A stretch of 64,000 nt of DNA from contig NZ_JARUBE010000003.1 of NCBI RefSeq assembly GCF_029626035.1, positions 3,286,001 to 3,350,000 on the forward strand, given 5' to 3'. The stretch comes from Micromonospora sp. WMMD980 (GTDB taxonomy: Bacteria; Actinomycetota; Actinomycetes; Mycobacteriales; Micromonosporaceae). The notes beneath the pieces were generated by a model that did not search any database, was not told the origin of the DNA, and was given only the letters and a program-made list of their open reading frames with translations. Numbering within the stretch: the stretch's first letter is position 1; every line of letters starts with the position of its first letter. Position numbers and translations under genes: made by a program. Positions 54,052 to 62,669 of this stretch are shown here, in pieces.

Positions 54052-54288
54052 TCAGCGCGCCGACGTCCAGCCCTGCCGGTGCAGCCGTTCGATGCCGTCC
54101 AGCAACAGGTCCAGGGCGAACTCGAACTCGAACTGGTCGTCACAGCCCGGACCCACCACCGACCCGTCGTCGTGCGACGCCGCCCTGGCGATTTCGGCGA
54201 GGTGCGGGAAGCGGGCGGCGGCCTCCGGCGGGAAACTCGCCGCCGGCGCGGGCTCGGTCGCGCCGGAGCAGCCCGCCCGGCGGGCGTC

Positions 54289-55176
54289 AGGGACGTCTCG
54301 TAACTGGGTGAAGGCGTTGCCGGGGGCCGGCCCCCTGGTCAGCCGGTGAGGATGATGTTGTGGAGGTTGGCGATGCCGGAAGCGGCGTCGGCCAATGTGT
54401 GGGCGGCACGGCGGTAGTCGCGCAGGATCTTGAAGCACTTCATCCTGGCCAGGGCGTGTTCGACCCCTGCTCGGACGGTCCGGTGTTCGACGTTGAGGGC
54501 TTCCTTCCAGTCCGGCAGCGTGCTGCCGTCGGACGGCTTGCGGTACGGCATGATCACCTCCGGGTTGCCCCGGTAGCCGCCGTCGGCCATCACCGGCCGC
54601 CCGTCCAGCTTCTCGGCTATGCCCGAGGTGCGGTAGACGATGGTGTCGTTGCGGTTGCCTGGCTGCGGTTCACCCACGGCGATGACCAGGCGGGTGCTGG
54701 CGTCGATAGCGACCTGCAGGTTCGTCGAGTACCGGTAGTTCTTGCTCCGGGCCGCCAGCCGGTGATCACGGGTCGGGACCAGCGTGCCGTCGACGATCGC
54801 GATCTGCTCCACCGGCCGCTTGCGGACCGGCGCCAGCGCCAGCAGCGGGGCGAGGGTGTCGATGACCCGGTGCGCCGCGGAGTGCGACACCCCGAACAAC
54901 GGGCCGATCTGCCGCATCGTCAAATTCGTGCGCCAGTACGCGGCCACCAGCAGCACCCGATCAGCGAGGTCAAGAGCCCACTGCCGGCCCGGCCGGCCGT
55001 CAGCGATGCCGTCACCGCCACGTTCGGCGACCAGCCGGACCAGCTTGCGAAACTGGTCGGGCTGCAGCCCGGTGAACGGAAAGATCCACTCCGGGCGGGC
55101 TGCCGAGATCACCTGCACCCCGGCATCCTGCCCTACCGTCCTCAACAGACAGACGCCAGGGTTACGAGACATCCCT
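54289..55176. mobile_element. IS5-type insertion sequence (888 bp)
   Basis: Terminal inverted repeats AGGGATGTCTCGTAAC and AGGGACGTCTCGTAAC (15 of 16 identical), flanked by TC dinucleotides on the plus strand (54287-54288, 55177-55178). One transposase gene, on the same strand as the gene it interrupts. Confidence 0.88.
54339..55118 (-). CDS. IS5-family transposase (DDE)
   Basis: About 259 residues from GTG 55118; a longer in-frame start inside the terminal repeat is possible. Helix-turn-helix (LTMRQIGPLFGVSHSAAHRVI), then DDE nuclease: Asp in AIVDGTLVPTRDH, Asp in VMADGGYRGN, Glu in VEHALARMKCFKILRDYRR. Family-typical length, no visible lesion. Confidence 0.85.
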   Translation of the reverse strand: MQVISAARPEWIFPFTGLQPDQFRKLVRLVAERGGDGIADGRPGRQWALDLADRVLLVAAYWRTNLTMRQIGPLFGVSHSAAHRVIDTLAPLLALAPVRKRPVEQIAIVDGTLVPTRDHRLAARSKNYRYSTNLQVAIDASTRLVIAVGEPQPGNRNDTIVYRTSGIAEKLDGRPVMADGGYRGNPEVIMPYRKPSDGSTLPDWKEALNVEHRTVRAGVEHALARMKCFKILRDYRRAAHTLADAASGIANLHNIILTG

Positions 55177-55652
55177 TCGTCGAACAACTCCTGGCTGAAG
55201 CCGAGGATCCGGCTGCCCATCGCGTGCATGACGTGGTGCGCCAGGTCGGTGGAGAACCCGCCGGACCGGAGCACCCCGACCATCGAGTCGAGGTAGGCGA
55301 GGACCCCCGGCGTGGCGGTGTTCCGCGACTCGATCGCCAGCGCGGCCCACGGGTGGCGGCCCAGCATCCGCCGCGCGGCGAGGATGCGCAGCCGGACCGT
55401 CCGCTTCCAGTCGACTCCGGGCACCGGCGGGTCGATCTCGCCGACGACCACGTCGATCATGCCGTCGAGCAGTTCGTCCTTGTTGGCCACGTGCTTGTAG
55501 AGGGCCATCGGCACGACGCCCAGGTCCTGGGCGAGGTTGCGCATGCTGAGCGACTCGATCCCCGAGCCGTCGGCGAGCGCGACGGCGGCGCGCAGGACCC
55601 GGTCCCTGCTCAGGGGCGTCCGACGCAGCACCTCTGCTCGTCGCGCCCCCGG

Positions 55653-55825
55653 GCGCGCATCCGCGGCCGCGACGTCGCCGGCCGGGTCGAGGCGGTCGGC
55701 GCGGACGTCCGACAGGTGCGACCGGGCGACGCCGTCTTCGCCGACCTCGGCGACGCCAACGGCGCGTTCGCCGAGTACGCGTGCGTACCCGAGACGCTTG
55801 TCGCGCCCCGGCCGGCGAACCTGAC
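55653..55825 (+). pseudogene. Fragment of a zinc-type/quinone alcohol dehydrogenase
   Basis: About 58 codons encode IRGRDVAGRVEAVGADV, VRPGDAVFADLGDANGAFAEYACVPE and ANLT, the N-terminal GroES-like part of an MDR-family oxidoreductase. Both ends are missing: it abuts the TetR start on one side and runs into the leader of the PAP2 gene on the other. Confidence 0.75.
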
Positions 55826-55940
55826 CCGCGTCCGGGGCCCTTCGGGATCGATCCTCCGGCGGCCCTCGGGACTTCGCGATTCGCCGGATCGGCGGCCGGC
55901 CCGCGTGCGAGCGTGGAACCGCGGGACCGAGGAGGGACGC

Positions 55941-56507
55941 GTGAACTACCACCTGTTCCAGATGATCAACGCGGGTGCGGGGAGGGTCGACGCCGTCGAC
56001 GACGTCCTCGAGTGGGCGGCGATCTGGCTGATCTACGTGCTGGCGGCGCTGGCGGTGGTGCCGGTGCTGCGCCGGGGCCGGTCCGCCGCCGGCCCCGCCC
56101 TGCGGGTGGTCGCCTCGCTCGGGACCGCGTTCCTGCTGGGGCGGGTCGCCGCCGCGCTCAGCACGGAGGTACGCCCGTTCCAGACCCACCACGTGCACCA
56201 GTTGATCCCGCACACGGCCGGCCCGTCGCTGCCCAGCGACCACGCCACCGCGGCATTCACCCTGGCCTTCGCCGTCGGCGCCTTCCTGTCCCGACGCTGG
56301 GGGGTGGCGCTCACGGTCCTGGCGGCGATCATCGGATTCGCCCGGGTCTGGACCGGCGTGCACTATCCCGGCGACATCGCGGCCGGCGTTCTCGTCGCCG
56401 GCGTCGCCGTCACCGCCGTCGCGGTCACCGCGCGCCTGCTCGGGCCCCGGCGTCAGGCGCCGGTGGGCCGGGACGGCCGGGGCGACACCTTCGTGCCCTG
56501 GGGTTAA
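55941..56507 (+). CDS. PAP2-family membrane phosphatase
   Basis: 188 residues from GTG 55941 (GGAGGG 5 nt upstream); the same frame is open far upstream but this is the start with a ribosome-binding site. Five membrane helices and the acid-phosphatase motifs VRPF, PSLPSDHATAAF and RVWTGVHYPGD. Likely dephosphorylates undecaprenyl-PP or a lipid phosphate. Confidence 0.9.
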   Translation: MNYHLFQMINAGAGRVDAVDDVLEWAAIWLIYVLAALAVVPVLRRGRSAAGPALRVVASLGTAFLLGRVAAALSTEVRPFQTHHVHQLIPHTAGPSLPSDHATAAFTLAFAVGAFLSRRWGVALTVLAAIIGFARVWTGVHYPGDIAAGVLVAGVAVTAVAVTARLLGPRRQAPVGRDGRGDTFVPWG

Positions 56508-56516
56508 CTGTGAGCC

Positions 56517-57260
56517 GTGGATCGCCAACGGCTCAGCAGCATCGCGCACTCGCACCATCCGATCGCCGCGCCGGTCTCCGGCGTGAACGTCAACCGGCTC
56601 CTGCGCCGCGCGGACCGGCGACCGGCGGCCCGCATCCTCGACCTCGGCTGCGGGCAGGCAGCCTGGGCGATGCAGGCCCTCGCCCACTACCCGGACGGGC
56701 ACGCGGACGGCGTGGACACCAGCGGACCCGCCCTCGAACGCGCCGCCGCGGCGGCCGAGGCACGTGGGCTCGCCGACCGGCTCACCCTGCACGAGCGCGA
56801 CGCCCGGGGGTACGTGCCGGACGGCGACTACGACCTGGTGCTGTGCGTCGGGTCGACCCACGTCTTCGACGGTGTCGCAGGCACGCTGAAGGCGGCCGGT
56901 CGACACGTGCACCCGGACGGCATCCTGATGCTCGGCGAGGGCTTCTGGCAGGCTCCGCCGACACCGGAGGCCCTGGCCGCGCTCGACGCCGATCCGGCGG
57001 ATCACACCGACCTCGCCGGTCTGGTGGACGTCGTCGAACAGGCCGGCTGGACCCCGATCTACGCGCACGTCAGCGACACCGCCGAGTGGGACAACTACGA
57101 GTGGTCGTGGATCGGCTCGCTCACCGAGTGGGCGCTCGACAATCCCGGCCATCCGAATGCCGCCGAGGCGCTCGCGGTCGCCCGGGAGCATCGTGACCAG
57201 TGGCTCCGCGGTTACCGCAACCTGCTGGGCTTCGCGACCATGGTGCTGCGCCGCGCCTGA
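56517..57260 (+). CDS. Class I SAM-dependent methyltransferase
   Basis: 247 residues. Motif I is ILDLGCGQAAWAMQ, motif II acidic residue in ADGVDTSGPAL, then LTLHERDARGYVPDG, YDLVLCVGSTHVF and GILMLGEGFWQ. It belongs to the generic small-molecule methyltransferase group; substrate unknown. GTG start 9 nt after the PAP2 stop. Confidence 0.88.
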   Translation: MDRQRLSSIAHSHHPIAAPVSGVNVNRLLRRADRRPAARILDLGCGQAAWAMQALAHYPDGHADGVDTSGPALERAAAAAEARGLADRLTLHERDARGYVPDGDYDLVLCVGSTHVFDGVAGTLKAAGRHVHPDGILMLGEGFWQAPPTPEALAALDADPADHTDLAGLVDVVEQAGWTPIYAHVSDTAEWDNYEWSWIGSLTEWALDNPGHPNAAEALAVAREHRDQWLRGYRNLLGFATMVLRRA

Positions 57261-57277
57261 CGTGCGCACCGGCGGCG

Positions 57278-58402
57278 CTACCGGGTGCCGCGGCCGGCCC
57301 GGTCCTCGAGTCGGAGGCGACCGGCGCAGCGGACGTCCGGGTCGGCGACCGGACGCCTGAGCATCATCCAGTCCAGGACGGTCTCCTCCACCGGCCACCC
57401 GTGCACCGCCACGACGCTGTAGGGCACCGGGCGCGCCTGTGGGCAGAGGACCTGCGACCGCACCCACTCGTTCGGCAGGAACCGCACGGCGGCGGACCGG
57501 TCCAGCATGACCGTGGCGGTGTCGGTGACCGTGATCAGCGCGCCGAGCACCACCTCCGGCGGGACCTCGTCGGCGCGCCCCGCGGTGTCCGAGTCCGGTG
57601 GGGCGACCACGACCGCGGTGGTGGGCAGCACCGGCGCGGCCAGGAAGACCGCGCCGGTCACCAACGGCAGCACCGCGGCAACCGCGTACGTCAGGCCGTG
57701 GGTCACCGCCCGGGCGCTCTCCGCCGGGATCGGGCCGGTGAGCAGGACGGTGGCGACCGGCGGCACCGCCAGGAGCACGGCGGTGGCCGGCTCACCCGAC
57801 CGCAACGCCGTCCACGCCGCCGGCGCCAGCGCGGCGTACGCGAGGATCGCCGCGGCCACCGGCAGCGCCACGCCGACCAGCAGGATCCTGGTCGGCTGAT
57901 CCGGGTACAGGTAGCGGGTGCGCAGCGCGAGCAGGCAGAGTGCCAGCATCAGCAGCGTGGGCAGGAAGCGGAGCTGCCAGGTGAGCGCGCCGAGCGCGAC
58001 CGCCCCGGTGGCCACCCAGCCCGGGGTGCGCGCCGTCCAGGAGGCGAGCAGCGAACGCTCCGGGTCGAAGCGCTCGGGCGCGCTCAACCTCAGCAGCCGA
58101 CCGAGCACCCCGAACGTCAGCACGACCAGGGGGAACGCCCAGACCAGCGCGATCAGCAGGGCGCTGAGCAGACCGAGCGGGCTGACGTACTGCACCAGCA
58201 GCAGCATGGTGGACATGTCCTGCCGGCTGAGCTGCCACAGCCGCAGCACCAGGAGCAGGACGGGAAACGCGGGGAGGAGGGTCAGCAGCCACTGCTGCGC
58301 CTGCCGCGCCGCGGGCGTCCGGCGGGGCCGAACGCTCCGACCGGGGCCGCCGGCGAGCCCGGGTACGCCGGGGCCGGTAACGCGATCCTCTCCCACGGCC
58401 AC
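57278..58402 (-). CDS. Polytopic membrane protein downstream of solute-binding protein
   Basis: 374 residues from GTG 58402 (GGAGG 7 nt upstream), overlapping the end of the binding-protein gene by about 120 nt. Hydrophobic segments include LLTLLPAFPVLLLVLRLW, LLSALLIALVWAFPLVVLTFGVL, LPTLLMLALCLLAL, ILLVGVALPVAAAILAY and LTYAVAAVLPLVTGAVFLAA. No ABC-permease EAA loop is seen, so it is not an obvious transporter partner. Function unknown. Confidence 0.72.
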   Translation of the reverse strand: MAVGEDRVTGPGVPGLAGGPGRSVRPRRTPAARQAQQWLLTLLPAFPVLLLVLRLWQLSRQDMSTMLLLVQYVSPLGLLSALLIALVWAFPLVVLTFGVLGRLLRLSAPERFDPERSLLASWTARTPGWVATGAVALGALTWQLRFLPTLLMLALCLLALRTRYLYPDQPTRILLVGVALPVAAAILAYAALAPAAWTALRSGEPATAVLLAVPPVATVLLTGPIPAESARAVTHGLTYAVAAVLPLVTGAVFLAAPVLPTTAVVVAPPDSDTAGRADEVPPEVVLGALITVTDTATVMLDRSAAVRFLPNEWVRSQVLCPQARPVPYSVVAVHGWPVEETVLDWMMLRRPVADPDVRCAGRLRLEDRAGRGTR

Positions 58403-59418
58403 TGCCGCACCTCCACCTTCCGGGGATCGGGTTGCTGCTGGACCGCGACCGACTGCGGGAGGTTGTAGCGCTGCTGCCACCGGAAGTTGGCGGTGTACGC
58501 CTCCTCCCAGGCCGAGTTCCGCGGATCCCGCGCCGACGCGTAGAGCGCCATGTCGACCAGGTCCCGCAGGGCCTCCTTCGGGCCGGTGTTGACGCCCCAG
58601 CGCTCGGCTGCGGACTCGCCGATGTCCCAGTGCCGGAGCGGCTTCACGTTGCGCAGGGTGACCGGGAAGCGTCGACCGTCGTCGCTCGGCCGGTCGCCGG
58701 TGACGAAGCCGGCGAGGATCGCCGCGTCGCTGGTGACCGCGCTCACCTTCCCGTCGAACATCTCCTGGACGCAGTCGCTGATCCGGTTCCGGCCGATCGG
58801 CCGCGCGCCGGCCTGGCGCAGGCGTGGGATGGCGGTCGAGGTGGTCAGCGTGCACACGGTGCGGTCCGCCAGGTCCTCCAGGCTGCTCACCGGGCCGGGG
58901 TCGCCGCGCAGGGTGATCACCGACTGCTCCGTCTGGAGGTAGGCGGCGGAGAAGACCGCGCCCTCGTCCTCCTGCCGCTGCCGGGTGATGCTGTAGGAGG
59001 CGATCACCAGGTCGACGGTGACGAACCCGTCGCCGTCGCGGGCCTGGCGGCGAGCCCGGTCCTCGCTCTCCACCGGCAGGAACCGCACCTGGGACCGGTC
59101 GAAACCGAGGTAGCCGGCGATCATGTACGCGATGTCGACGTCGAAGCCCTTCCAGACGTCGTTCGGCAGCCGCTGGGAGACGCCCGGCTGGTCGTCCTTG
59201 ACCCCGACGAGAAGCTGCGGCTTGCCCTTCAGGCCGGCCTGCTCCATCAGCTCGTCCCGGGTCGGCGGGCCGAGCCGCAGCACGATCGGGACCATCGCCG
59301 CCGCGAGGACGGCGAGCACGACCGCCAGCGCCACCAGCCGGAGCCGGCGGGCCCGGCCGCGCCGCGGTGGTGCGCTCGCCGCCGGTTCGGGGGTGCGCGG
59401 TTCGCCTGCCTCGTTCAC
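58282..59418 (-). CDS. Membrane-anchored solute-binding protein (SBP_bac_3 type)
   Basis: 378 residues from GTG 59418 (GGGGAGG upstream). One N-terminal membrane anchor (LRLVALAVVLAVLAAAMVPIV), then a glutamate-type periplasmic binding fold: LLVGVKDDQPGVS, FDVDIAYMIAGYLGF, VRFLPVESEDRARR, VTVDLVIASYSITRQR, DLADRTVCTL, DAAILAGFV and WGVNTGPKEALRDLVD. No ATPase or permease is adjacent, so it may be a sensor subunit and not a transporter part (inference). Confidence 0.85.
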   Translation of the reverse strand: MNEAGEPRTPEPAASAPPRRGRARRLRLVALAVVLAVLAAAMVPIVLRLGPPTRDELMEQAGLKGKPQLLVGVKDDQPGVSQRLPNDVWKGFDVDIAYMIAGYLGFDRSQVRFLPVESEDRARRQARDGDGFVTVDLVIASYSITRQRQEDEGAVFSAAYLQTEQSVITLRGDPGPVSSLEDLADRTVCTLTTSTAIPRLRQAGARPIGRNRISDCVQEMFDGKVSAVTSDAAILAGFVTGDRPSDDGRRFPVTLRNVKPLRHWDIGESAAERWGVNTGPKEALRDLVDMALYASARDPRNSAWEEAYTANFRWQQRYNLPQSVAVQQQPDPRKVEVRQWPWERIALPAPAYPGSPAAPVGAFGPAGRPRRGRRSSGC

Positions 59419-59430
59419 CCTGGCCTCCCC

Positions 59431-60189
59431 TCACCCGACCGGTGCCGGCGGCTCCATTGTGGGGTCCCCGGCAAGGCCGGGACGACCTCCGCCGCGCGGT
59501 CGGACCGACCGCGGCTCCGCCGGCTCGCCGAGCAGGTCGGGGACCTCGCCCAGGCTGGTGATCATCCGTCCGCCCCAGCTCGGGTCGGTGTCGGCGTGCT
59601 CCGTGGTCCGGAGCACCGTCATCCCGACCGCTGCCGCGCCGGCCAGTTCCCCGTCCGCGCCGTCGCCCACGTAGACGCATGCGTCCGGCGCGACGCCCAG
59701 CCGCTGCGCGGCGGTGCGGTAGATCGCCGGGTCCGGCTTGGCCAGTCCGACCGTGCAGGAGAAGACCGTGACGTCGAAGCGGGGGGCGAGCGGGCCGTCC
59801 GGCCACGCCTCGGCGGTCTCCGAGGTGGCGTTGCTGATCAGGGCCAGCGGGTGGCCGTCCGCGCGCAACGCGTCGAGGACCGCCAGGGTGGAGGCCGCGA
59901 CCCGGCCCAGCACCCGACGTGCCAGGGCGATTCGTCGGTCGGCGGCCCGGGCCACCTGCTCGGCGGTCGGCCTGCCGCCGAGGCGACCGGCGAGCACCCG
60001 GACGGTTTCCTCGGCGTCCCACCGGACCAGTCGGTCGCGCCAGGACGCGTGGTAGGCGGCGACGAGCGCAGCCGGTTCCACCCCGACGTCGAGTGCCATC
60101 TCGCCGACCACCCGGTCACGCTCGTCGTCGGCGCCGGGCACCAGAGTGTGGAAGAGGTCGAAGATCACCGGTCGGGACACGCGTCGCAT
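59431..60189 (-). CDS. HAD-superfamily hydrolase
   Basis: 252 residues. VIFDLFHTLVPG (Asp nucleophile, Phe in place of the second Asp), LALISNAT (motif II), LAKPDPAIY (motif III Lys), YVGDGADGEL (motif IV). ATG 60189 is taken; GTG 60180 with GGTAGG upstream is equally possible. First gene of a three-gene operon with the binding protein and membrane protein. Confidence 0.85.
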   Translation of the reverse strand: MRRVSRPVIFDLFHTLVPGADDERDRVVGEMALDVGVEPAALVAAYHASWRDRLVRWDAEETVRVLAGRLGGRPTAEQVARAADRRIALARRVLGRVAASTLAVLDALRADGHPLALISNATSETAEAWPDGPLAPRFDVTVFSCTVGLAKPDPAIYRTAAQRLGVAPDACVYVGDGADGELAGAAAVGMTVLRTTEHADTDPSWGGRMITSLGEVPDLLGEPAEPRSVRPRGGGRPGLAGDPTMEPPAPVG

Positions 60190-60256
60190 CCTACCGAGAT
60201 TCACCGCCGGTGATGGTTGGCGGTTTTGCCGTCCCATCGATGACGTCGGTGCGACT

Positions 60257-60631
60257 ATGGAGGGCGTGGGAACTGCGAAGACTGCCGCCATGCCGTCCAT
60301 CTCGCCGCTGACCGGCGAGCCGATCAAGCGTGCCGACGCCGAGCGCCTCGCCGGGGTGCTGAAGGCGTTCGCCGATCCGGCTCGGCTGCGGCTGATCAGC
60401 CTGATCCAGTCCGCCCCGCAGGGCGAGGCGTCGGTGAGTGACCTCACCGCTCCGCTCGGGCTGTCCCAGCCGACGGTGAGTCACCACCTGCGCATCCTCA
60501 CCGAGGCCGGGCTGCTGGAGCGGGAGAAGCGCGGTGTCTGGGCCTACTACCGGGTGGTGCCGTCCGCGATCGCCGCGATCGCCGACCTGTTGACGCCGCC
60601 CCGCAAGCGGGCGACGAAGCGCGCCCGCTGA
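60257..60631 (+). CDS. ArsR/SmtB-family HTH regulator
   Basis: 124 residues from ATG 60257; ATG 60290 would give 113. Winged HTH LKAFADPARLRLISLIQS, VSDLTAPLGLSQPTVSHHLRILTEAGLLEREKRG. The alpha-3 metal motif (ELCVCDL in ArsR) is replaced by ASVSDL, so it is probably not an arsenic sensor. Divergent from the HAD operon. Confidence 0.9.
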   Translation: MEGVGTAKTAAMPSISPLTGEPIKRADAERLAGVLKAFADPARLRLISLIQSAPQGEASVSDLTAPLGLSQPTVSHHLRILTEAGLLEREKRGVWAYYRVVPSAIAAIADLLTPPRKRATKRAR

Positions 60632-60637
60632 GCGCCC

Positions 60638-60926
60638 TCACTTCGGCCGGCGTGACCGCTGCCGGAGCAGGCGCGCGGCGACGCGCACACAGAGGACCAG
60701 CATCACCGCGACCGCCGGCAGGGACCAGCAGCGTCCCCCGGCCGTCGAGCAGGTTGCCGGCGCCGATCAGGACGAGCGCGCCGCCCTCCCAGAGCAGCTC
60801 GCGGGCGGTGAACGGCCCCCGGCCACGCTCCTGACGGCCCCGCCGCTCCGCCCGGATCAGCCGCGTCGACCGCAGCGCCAACAGCACGCCGAAGGCGATG
60901 CAGAACCAGGCGGACACCACGCTCAC
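60638..60926 (-). pseudogene. Small membrane protein with a 1-nt frameshift
   Basis: The frame starts WFCIAFGVLLALRSTRLIRAE and runs to GAGNLLDGRGTLLV; a shift of frame at about 60720-60724 (CCC run) then restores a second membrane helix, VAVMLVLCVRVAARLL, ending RRPK-stop at 60638. Without the shift the reading frame runs on into low-quality sequence over the ArsR gene. Real mutation or sequencing error. Confidence 0.55.
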
Positions 60927-61049
60927 GGCGTCGGGCGCCGCACCTCCTCCGGGATTGCTCGGACCGGCCCGGGCCGAGGTTCACGCAAGTCCGCCCGATC
61001 CTCGACCGGCGCGTCGCCCCGCCAGATGTGTTCTATTTATTTACGTCGC

Positions 61050-61063
61050 TGTTTGCGCTAACA
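61050..61063 (+). promoter_or_regulatory. LacI-type operator TGTTTGCGCTAACA
   Basis: 14-bp near-palindrome (TGTTAGCGCTAACA with one mismatch) in the 317-bp gap before the ricin-type lectin gene. This sequence is typical of LacI-family control of secreted carbohydrate-active genes in actinobacteria. AT-rich TTCTATTTATTTACG just upstream may hold the promoter. The rest of the gap shows nothing else. Confidence 0.6.
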
Positions 61064-61243
61064 TCAATGGCCGGTCGCCACCACCTCGGCACCCCGGCAT
61101 CGTGACGCGTGCGGGCCTCGCGCCGGAACCGGGCGCCGGCGGTGGTTCCCCTGCGCGCGCCAGCGTCCCATCGACGGCCATCACCCGGAAGGCTCCGCGC
61201 CGGCACGGAAGGGCCCGGAGCCCTGCGCATCCGAGGAGCCGTC

Positions 61244-61762
61244 ATGCCCATCCCCCGTCCCCGATCCGTCCGGTCCAGACCCGCGCGCCTGGCGTTCGCG
61301 GCCCTGGCCCTCGTCCTGACCGTCGGCGGCGCCGCCCTGGTCACCCAGGCCCGCACGGCCGTCGCCGCGCCCGGGCCGGGCTCCGTCGTGGGGGTGCAGT
61401 CCGGCCGCTGCGTCGACGTGCCCAACGGCAGCACCACCAACGGCACCCAGGTCCAGCTCTACGACTGCACCGCCGCCGCCGGGCAGACCTGGACCTGGAC
61501 GTCGGCGCGACAGTTCACCGTGTACGGCGCCAAGTGCCTGGACGCCAACGGCCAGGGCACCAGCCCCGGCACCACGGTGATCATCTGGGACTGCAACGGC
61601 CAGAGCAACCAGCAGTGGACCGTCAACGCCAACGGCACCATCACCGGCCAGCAGTCCGGGCTCTGCCTCGACGCCAACGCCGCCGGCACCGCCAACGGCA
61701 CCAAACTCATCCTCTGGACCTGCAACGGCCAGGCCAACCAGCGGTGGAGCCTGCGTGGATGA
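61244..61762 (+). CDS. Secreted ricin-type beta-trefoil lectin
   Basis: 172 residues from ATG 61244 (GAGGAG upstream). Sec signal (LAFAALALVLTVGGAALV ... AVAAP), then one beta-trefoil of three repeats: GRCVDVPNGSTTNGTQVQLYDC, KCLDANGQGTSPGTTVIIWDC, LCLDANAAGTANGTKLILWTC, each followed by a QxW motif (QTWTW, QQWTV, QRWSL). Such domains are normally fused to a glycosidase; here it stands alone, so it is probably a sugar-binding secreted protein. Confidence 0.92.
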   Translation: MPIPRPRSVRSRPARLAFAALALVLTVGGAALVTQARTAVAAPGPGSVVGVQSGRCVDVPNGSTTNGTQVQLYDCTAAAGQTWTWTSARQFTVYGAKCLDANGQGTSPGTTVIIWDCNGQSNQQWTVNANGTITGQQSGLCLDANAAGTANGTKLILWTCNGQANQRWSLRG

Positions 61763-61821
61763 GCGGGCGACCCGCGACGGGGCAGGCGCGTCGGGACCGC
61801 CGGGAGCCCGCCACGCCGGCC

Positions 61822-61857
61822 GCTCCGGTCGGGCCGCACGTCCGGCCCGACCGGAGC
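61822..61857 (+). terminator. GC hairpin after the lectin gene
   Basis: 15-bp perfect stem GCTCCGGTCGGGCCG/CGGCCCGACCGGAGC, loop CACGTC, 60 nt after the lectin stop and facing the convergent GntR gene. Likely bidirectional. Confidence 0.75.
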
Positions 61858-61881
61858 CGGCCCGCGTCTCGTGCCCGAGCG

Positions 61882-62622
61882 CTAGCCCGGCGGCGCCTCG
61901 AGCCGGCGCCGTCGCCAGGAGGTGACGAGGTGGTCGCGCATGGCGCGTTCGGCGCCCGCCGCGTCCTGGCGGGCGATGGCGTCGACCACGAGCGCGTGCT
62001 CGTCGAGCGTCTACTCGACGGCGCTCTCGTACGTCAGCCCGTGGAACCGGCTGCTCTCCCTGGCCCGCCGGTAGAGGCGCTTGCAGATGTTCTCCGCCAG
62101 GCGGTTACGGGACAACTCCATGATCGTGAAGTGGAAGACCACGTCCGCCTGGCGGAAGGAGTCCGTCTCGCGCCGGATCTCGCGCATCGCCGCGAGCGCG
62201 TGCTCGACCCGGGTCAGCTCCTCCGGCGTGCGCCGGGTCGCCAGGGCGCCCGCCATGGCGGCCTCCAGGCTGCCCCGGACGACGGTCAGCTCGTCCAGCA
62301 CACCCAGCGACGCGTCGTTGTCGATCAGCGCGGAGAGGACGACCGGGTCCAGCATGTTCCACGAGCCGACCCGGGCCACCTGGGTCCCGCACCCCTGCGA
62401 GACCACTACCAGCCCCTTCTCCTCGAGCCGCTTGACCGACTCGCGGACGACCGTGCGGCTCACCCCGAAGTGCTCGCTGAGCGGCCCCTCCGGGGGCAGC
62501 ATCTGCCCCTCGCCGAGCTGACCGGTGACGATGAGTTCGACCAGCTCGCTCACCACCGCCACGCCCAGGCGCTCGGCCGGGCGGCGGGGCGGGAAGGCGA
62601 ACCCGTCCACGCGCGCCGTCAT
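61882..62622 (-). pseudogene. GntR/FadR-family regulator with in-frame amber codon
   Basis: ATG 62622 opens a winged HTH (VVSELVELIVTGQLGEGQML, SEHFGVSRTVVRESVKRLEE) and an FCD effector domain (LVVVSQGCGTQVA, FHFTIMELSRNRLAENI). A TAG at 62013-62011 cuts the FCD domain; the same frame continues TLDEHALVVDAIARQDAAGA to a stop at 61882, including the conserved His of LDEHALV. Uninterrupted it would be 246 codons, normal for the family. The truncated product lacks the last helix. Confidence 0.8.
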
Positions 62623-62669
62623 GGCGACACCCTAGTAGTGCAGCGCCGCGCCGGCCGACCGCGACCGGA

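Larger units (their letters stand above)
54052..55631 (-). pseudogene. TetR-family regulator split by an IS5-type element
   Basis: The N-terminal HTH (RVLRAAVALADGSGIESLSMRNLA, VPMALYKHVANKDELLDGM) runs from about GTG 55631. The C-terminal TetR domain continues ILGFSQELFD at 55177 and resumes at 54286 (ARRAGCSGATEP, RFPHLAEIARAA, FEFALDLLLDGIERLH) to TGA 54052. Excising 54289-55176 and one GA gives ELFDDARRAG and a 229-residue TetR_C-type repressor. Its divergent or downstream targets are unclear; a truncated alcohol dehydrogenase lies just upstream. Confidence 0.87.

Noticed and set aside
54360-55940. Long plus-strand extension of the PAP2 frame
   Set aside because: Antisense to the transposase and TetR gene; only 55653-55825 (dehydrogenase fragment) and the part from GTG 55941 are protein-like.
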